Source of the DNA: Jejuia algarum
GTDB lineage: Bacteria > Bacteroidota > Bacteroidia > Flavobacteriales > Flavobacteriaceae
Reading direction: 5' to 3'
Length of the DNA stretch: 64,000 bases
Assembly (NCBI GenBank): GCA_947495775.1
Contig: CANMAQ010000002.1
Span: 1-64,000, forward strand
Shown here one piece after another: positions 61,321-64,000 of the stretch. The notes under the pieces are model-generated. The model was not told the DNA's origin, did not search any database, and saw nothing but the letters and a program-made list of their open reading frames with translations. The position numbers and the translations under genes were made by a program. Numbering within the stretch: the stretch's first letter is position 1; each line of letters starts with the position of its first letter.

Positions 61321-61658
61321 TACAAATATACCATAACAACAGATGTAGTAAATCCAGATGCGGCCTTAAAATTCTTGAAGATGCTGGTGTAGACTTTGAG
61401 GTTGTGAATTACTTAAACGATGTCCCTTCTGAGTTAGAATTGCGTCGTATACTAAACCTTCTAGGTATTCCTCCATTAGCATTAGTAAGACAAAATGAAG
61501 CCATTTGGAAATCAGACTATAAAGGCAAAACTCTAAGTGATGATGCTATTATTACTGCAATGCTAGAACACCCTAAACTTATAGAACGTCCTATTGTTAT
61601 TAAAGATGGTAAAGCTGTAATAGGACGACCACCAGAGACTATCTTGGATATTTTATAG
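61317..61658 (+). CDS. arsC: ArsC-family (glutaredoxin-like) reductase
   Basis: A 113-residue thioredoxin-fold protein of the ArsC/Spx superfamily. Catalytic Cys10 is in IYHNNRCSKSRCG and an extra Cys15 is present. The second half holds NEAIWKSDY and ERPIVIKDGKAVIGRP with the arsenate-binding Arg. No arsenite pump or ArsR is nearby, so a role in arsenate resistance is not certain. Last gene of the prfB transcript. Confidence 0.9.
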   Translation: MIQIYHNNRCSKSRCGLKILEDAGVDFEVVNYLNDVPSELELRRILNLLGIPPLALVRQNEAIWKSDYKGKTLSDDAIITAMLEHPKLIERPIVIKDGKAVIGRPPETILDIL

Positions 61659-61747
61659 AGCGTACTATACTGGGTTTTCCATACTAAAAAAGCGCATAAA
61701 ATGACAAGACGTCAAAACCAATTATTAGATAAGAGGTAAAACACTAT

Positions 61748-61776
61748 ACCACTATAAACCTAAAGTCTATAGTGGT
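61748..61776. terminator. Hairpin after arsC
   Basis: ACCACTATA (61748-61756) pairs with TATAGTGGT (61768-61776). Lies 90 bases after the arsC stop. A modest T run follows. Confidence 0.5.
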
Positions 61777-61893
61777 TCAATTTCTATTATAAAAATTACA
61801 TAAAAAAACCTTAATTATAGAGAACGCTAAACGTTTTTTAGCAGTCTCCTTTATTCTGAACTTAGTACGTCTAACGTATTTATTTTTTGTTAC

Positions 61894-63066
61894 TTATAAT
61901 TTTTTAAACACTCTTACATGACCTCTACTTACCTCGGTTTCTAAAGCGATAACCTTACCGTTTGTATCCTTTTTAAAATGCGAAATAATATCGTAGCCTT
62001 GTGTAGAAAATGTATTATCTCCTAAAGGATATAGTGCTATTTCTGGTCGCCCCATAAAAGGGTCCAACACTAAATGCCCATTTTTAATTCTAAGATGAAA
62101 ACTTTGACCAGGCACAACCTCATAATCCCCTTCATAAGCCTTTAGTTTTTCATCAGGCAAATTTATCCCTCGTTTTTTGTAGATGTACTGAAGTCCTTTT
62201 GCGTACCCTTCAAACTTACTTCCCGAGTGCCCCATACCTTCTGCAATCCAACTTTTAAGATGCAATCCTTTATAGTCATGAGAACGCATCTGAGCTTTAA
62301 TTCTATGAAATCGTTCCACATCATCCAATCCGCCACTCACCATAAATGCACTAACCTTTAAGCTGTCATGCTTTTTTGCAAAAGCAGTTTCGTATTGAAA
62401 CATAACCTCATTAGCATAAGATAACGAAGGGTTATTAATGATGTAACCATTAAATAATTTAGGTTTTGTAAATAGCACATAACACGAAAATAATCCAGCA
62501 AACGAAGTGCCTGCTATCGCGTTATCTTTTTTATTGGTTCTATAATTTTTTGTAATTATGGGCATGATTTCTTGTTCAAAAATCTGTACAAATTTTGCGG
62601 CTTGTCCAGAACCAGGAAGTTCGGGAATAGCTGTTGGTGTTAAATCCGATGCACGTAAAGATTCATAATCGGGTTCTGTGCCATCGTAAGTAACGCCTAC
62701 GATTATCAGTTCAGGAACATGCATATCGTAATACAAACTTCCGTAGATTGCAACCATACTTACAAAATCCCACTGGCCATCTAAAATGTACAACACAGGA
62801 TAGGTTTGCGTTGGATGCTTCCTGTAATTTGAAGGTAAGTTTATTTGTAATTTATAGGATTTACCATTAATGTTCGATGTAAAAATTCTATTCTCGGTTC
62901 CCGTTACACTTAAGTCTTTAGTCACCTTTGATGTTACCGACGTACGGGAAACTGCAATCGCTTGGGTTTCTTTAAAATAGCGAGATGTTCCTTTTTGATT
63001 GGAGTTGCTTTTACAATACATAAGTGTTAAAGACAGCAACAAAAACATCATTTTGTAAGGCTTCAT
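61894..63066 (-). CDS. Alpha/beta-hydrolase esterase, probable lipoprotein
   Basis: A 390-residue exported hydrolase of the Fes/esterase-D-like group. It has a lipoprotein-type signal (MMFLLLSLTLMYCKS, candidate lipidated Cys at about 18). The nucleophile is in IAGTSFAGLFS (GxSxG), the acid in GLDDVERF, and His in AEGMGHSGS. A C-terminal beta domain of about 100 residues (YEGDYEVVPGQSFHLRIKNG) resembles add-on domains seen in secreted enzymes of this phylum. It is monocistronic. Substrate unknown. Confidence 0.85.
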   Translation of the reverse strand: MKPYKMMFLLLSLTLMYCKSNSNQKGTSRYFKETQAIAVSRTSVTSKVTKDLSVTGTENRIFTSNINGKSYKLQINLPSNYRKHPTQTYPVLYILDGQWDFVSMVAIYGSLYYDMHVPELIIVGVTYDGTEPDYESLRASDLTPTAIPELPGSGQAAKFVQIFEQEIMPIITKNYRTNKKDNAIAGTSFAGLFSCYVLFTKPKLFNGYIINNPSLSYANEVMFQYETAFAKKHDSLKVSAFMVSGGLDDVERFHRIKAQMRSHDYKGLHLKSWIAEGMGHSGSKFEGYAKGLQYIYKKRGINLPDEKLKAYEGDYEVVPGQSFHLRIKNGHLVLDPFMGRPEIALYPLGDNTFSTQGYDIISHFKKDTNGKVIALETEVSRGHVRVFKKL

Positions 63067-63330
63067 ATTAGTTGTTTTAGTGATGTATAACCTACTCTAA
63101 GATAATAAAAAAGGATCTAAAGGGCCTCGTTTCTATGCAAGCTTCTCGTTTTAAAGACATTTTTTCTAAAAACGCATTTGGAGTTTATCTTCAATCCTCA
63201 TGTATCACAGCGATAGTTTATAGTCAAAACACAAGCCCTCCAAAATTACAAAGTAGCATTTATTCGCAATAAAGCAGTACATAAGGTTAAAACTTACGCT
63301 CAAATTTTGTAATTCACTCCATGAAACCAC

Positions 63331-63687
63331 TTACGGCTTTGGGTATAACAACATCGCTTTATCAAAAATACGATAAATGGCCTCTAAAGGAAGGTCCTCA
63401 TTAGGATTAATCATTACTAGTTTTGTAAATGTCCTTTTCCCTTGAATAAGGTCTGGATCTTCGATCTTCACGCCTTTCCCTACAGCAATATAAGGCCATT
63501 GTGTGCGTTTATCCACCCATAAATAACAAAACAGTTGACCTTGATACATAAAGCAGGGCAAGCGGTAATACCACCTTGGCTCTAGCTTAGAGTGGTAGTC
63601 AATTATGATGGCTTTTAAAGCTAGTAGGCAACTTTTTACAGGTTCTGGCTTATCAAAATAAAACTGTTCTATGGGCGTCATCGGCAC
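63331..63687 (-). CDS. DUF1801 family protein
   Basis: A 118-residue protein of the DUF1801 family, recognisable by the WYYRLPCFMYQGQLFCYLW region and VGKGVKIEDPDLIQGKRTF. Function unknown. The stop of the upstream gene is directly before the GTG at 63687; the ATG at 63681 is the more likely start. Both genes are therefore coupled. Confidence 0.8.
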   Translation of the reverse strand: MPMTPIEQFYFDKPEPVKSCLLALKAIIIDYHSKLEPRWYYRLPCFMYQGQLFCYLWVDKRTQWPYIAVGKGVKIEDPDLIQGKRTFTKLVMINPNEDLPLEAIYRIFDKAMLLYPKP

Positions 63688-64000
63688 TTATGGAATAGCT
63701 ACAAAAATGTCTACTTCCGCATGTGTAGGATCTTGCGCTTTTTCGTCATACACTTCAAAATCTACAGTATGTGCTCTATTTAAATTTTTATGCCAAATGT
63801 CTTTCCATGCACTATACACCGCGCCCTCCAATAAATTACCTTTGGCTATATGTTTATGATAGGTACCACTTTCAAACTCTAATCCAATCATACCTTTTGG
63901 AATAGCTGCTAAACTATGCACACGACAGCCTATTATAGTATCATAAGGTGTGTTATGGTCTTTCTCATAGTTGGTGTAAATACATAATATAGAGGCTTCT
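63688..64000 (-). CDS. GyrI-like effector-binding domain protein, cut by right edge
   Basis: The frame stays open to the window's end, so only the C-terminal 103 codons or so are here. YTNYEKDHNTPYDTIIGC and the following IPKGMIGLEFESGTYH match the GyrI-like/AraC effector-binding fold. No start is in the window; internal GTG at 63921 is not likely to be it. Gene partial; ligand unknown. Confidence 0.8.
   Translation of the reverse strand, partial: EASILCIYTNYEKDHNTPYDTIIGCRVHSLAAIPKGMIGLEFESGTYHKHIAKGNLLEGAVYSAWKDIWHKNLNRAHTVDFEVYDEKAQDPTHAEVDIFVAIP

Overview
The window looks like a chromosomal segment of a marine-type Flavobacteriaceae (Bacteroidota). The evidence is low G+C, promoters of the TTG-N19-TAnnTTTG type (best example before yebC), few Shine-Dalgarno sequences, and typical flavobacterial genes such as a DUF4834 protein, a YfhO membrane protein, an ECF sigma factor divergent from uvrA, and a 48-residue conserved peptide beginning MAKLYSNNS. 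I cannot name the genus or species.

Region 1 (1-13065) is an AT-rich accessory island built from repeated units. Unit 1 (338-6150 plus tail) holds a small minus-strand helical gene and a plus-strand operon: XRE regulator, cytosine-5 DNA methyltransferase, a protein with two GHKL ATPase domains, a response-regulator-like protein, and a 139-residue putative nuclease-fold protein. Unit 2 (11245-12250 plus tail) has close copies of the first and last of these genes, with a different XRE regulator and no cargo between. Long non-coding tails follow both units (6151-7160 and 12251-13065) and share a 342-bp block with one mismatch; the end of a third tail lies at about 160-330. Between the units (7247-11233) are unknown genes, one of a family I associate with defence islands, and a three-gene set of sigma-70-like protein, helical protein and ImmA/IrrE metallopeptidase. 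No transposase or integrase is visible. I read the island as an array of defence or addiction cassettes; the methyltransferase/GHKL/REC/nuclease-like operon is the best candidate for an undescribed system.

Region 2 (13258-17816) is core metabolism: DUF2237 protein, gcvT, glsA, an SDR-like protein lacking the catalytic Tyr, pterin carbinolamine dehydratase and yebC.

Region 3 (18070-33477) is a surface glycan locus: glycosyltransferase, CapK-like protein, NeuD-like acetyltransferase, an acyltransferase/adenylation/carrier-protein trio, two initiating sugar transferases flanking a formyltransferase-like gene, two FemAB-like GNAT proteins, HAD and ATP-grasp enzymes, and an SGNH/MBOAT O-acylation pair. 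Together these suggest a polymer or glycolipid carrying N-acyl or aminoacyl and O-acyl decorations.

Region 4 (33869-46106) is housekeeping: Lrp regulator, M14 peptidase and divergent XRE regulator, small envelope proteins, MBL hydrolase, a conserved 494-residue protein, bcp, an endonuclease III with no cysteines, ECF sigma, uvrA and an Arg/Tyr-rich exported protein. Region 5 (46411-51861) is a minus-strand set for membrane glycan export: flippase, glycosyltransferase, YfhO and DUF4834. Region 6 (52006-64000) has an outer-membrane protein, a GNAT protein, a pair of PLP enzymes that fits sulfonolipid (capnine) synthesis, an S9 peptidase, YbaB, prfB with its programmed +1 frameshift, HAD, ArsC-like, an esterase, a DUF1801 protein and a GyrI-like protein cut by the right edge.
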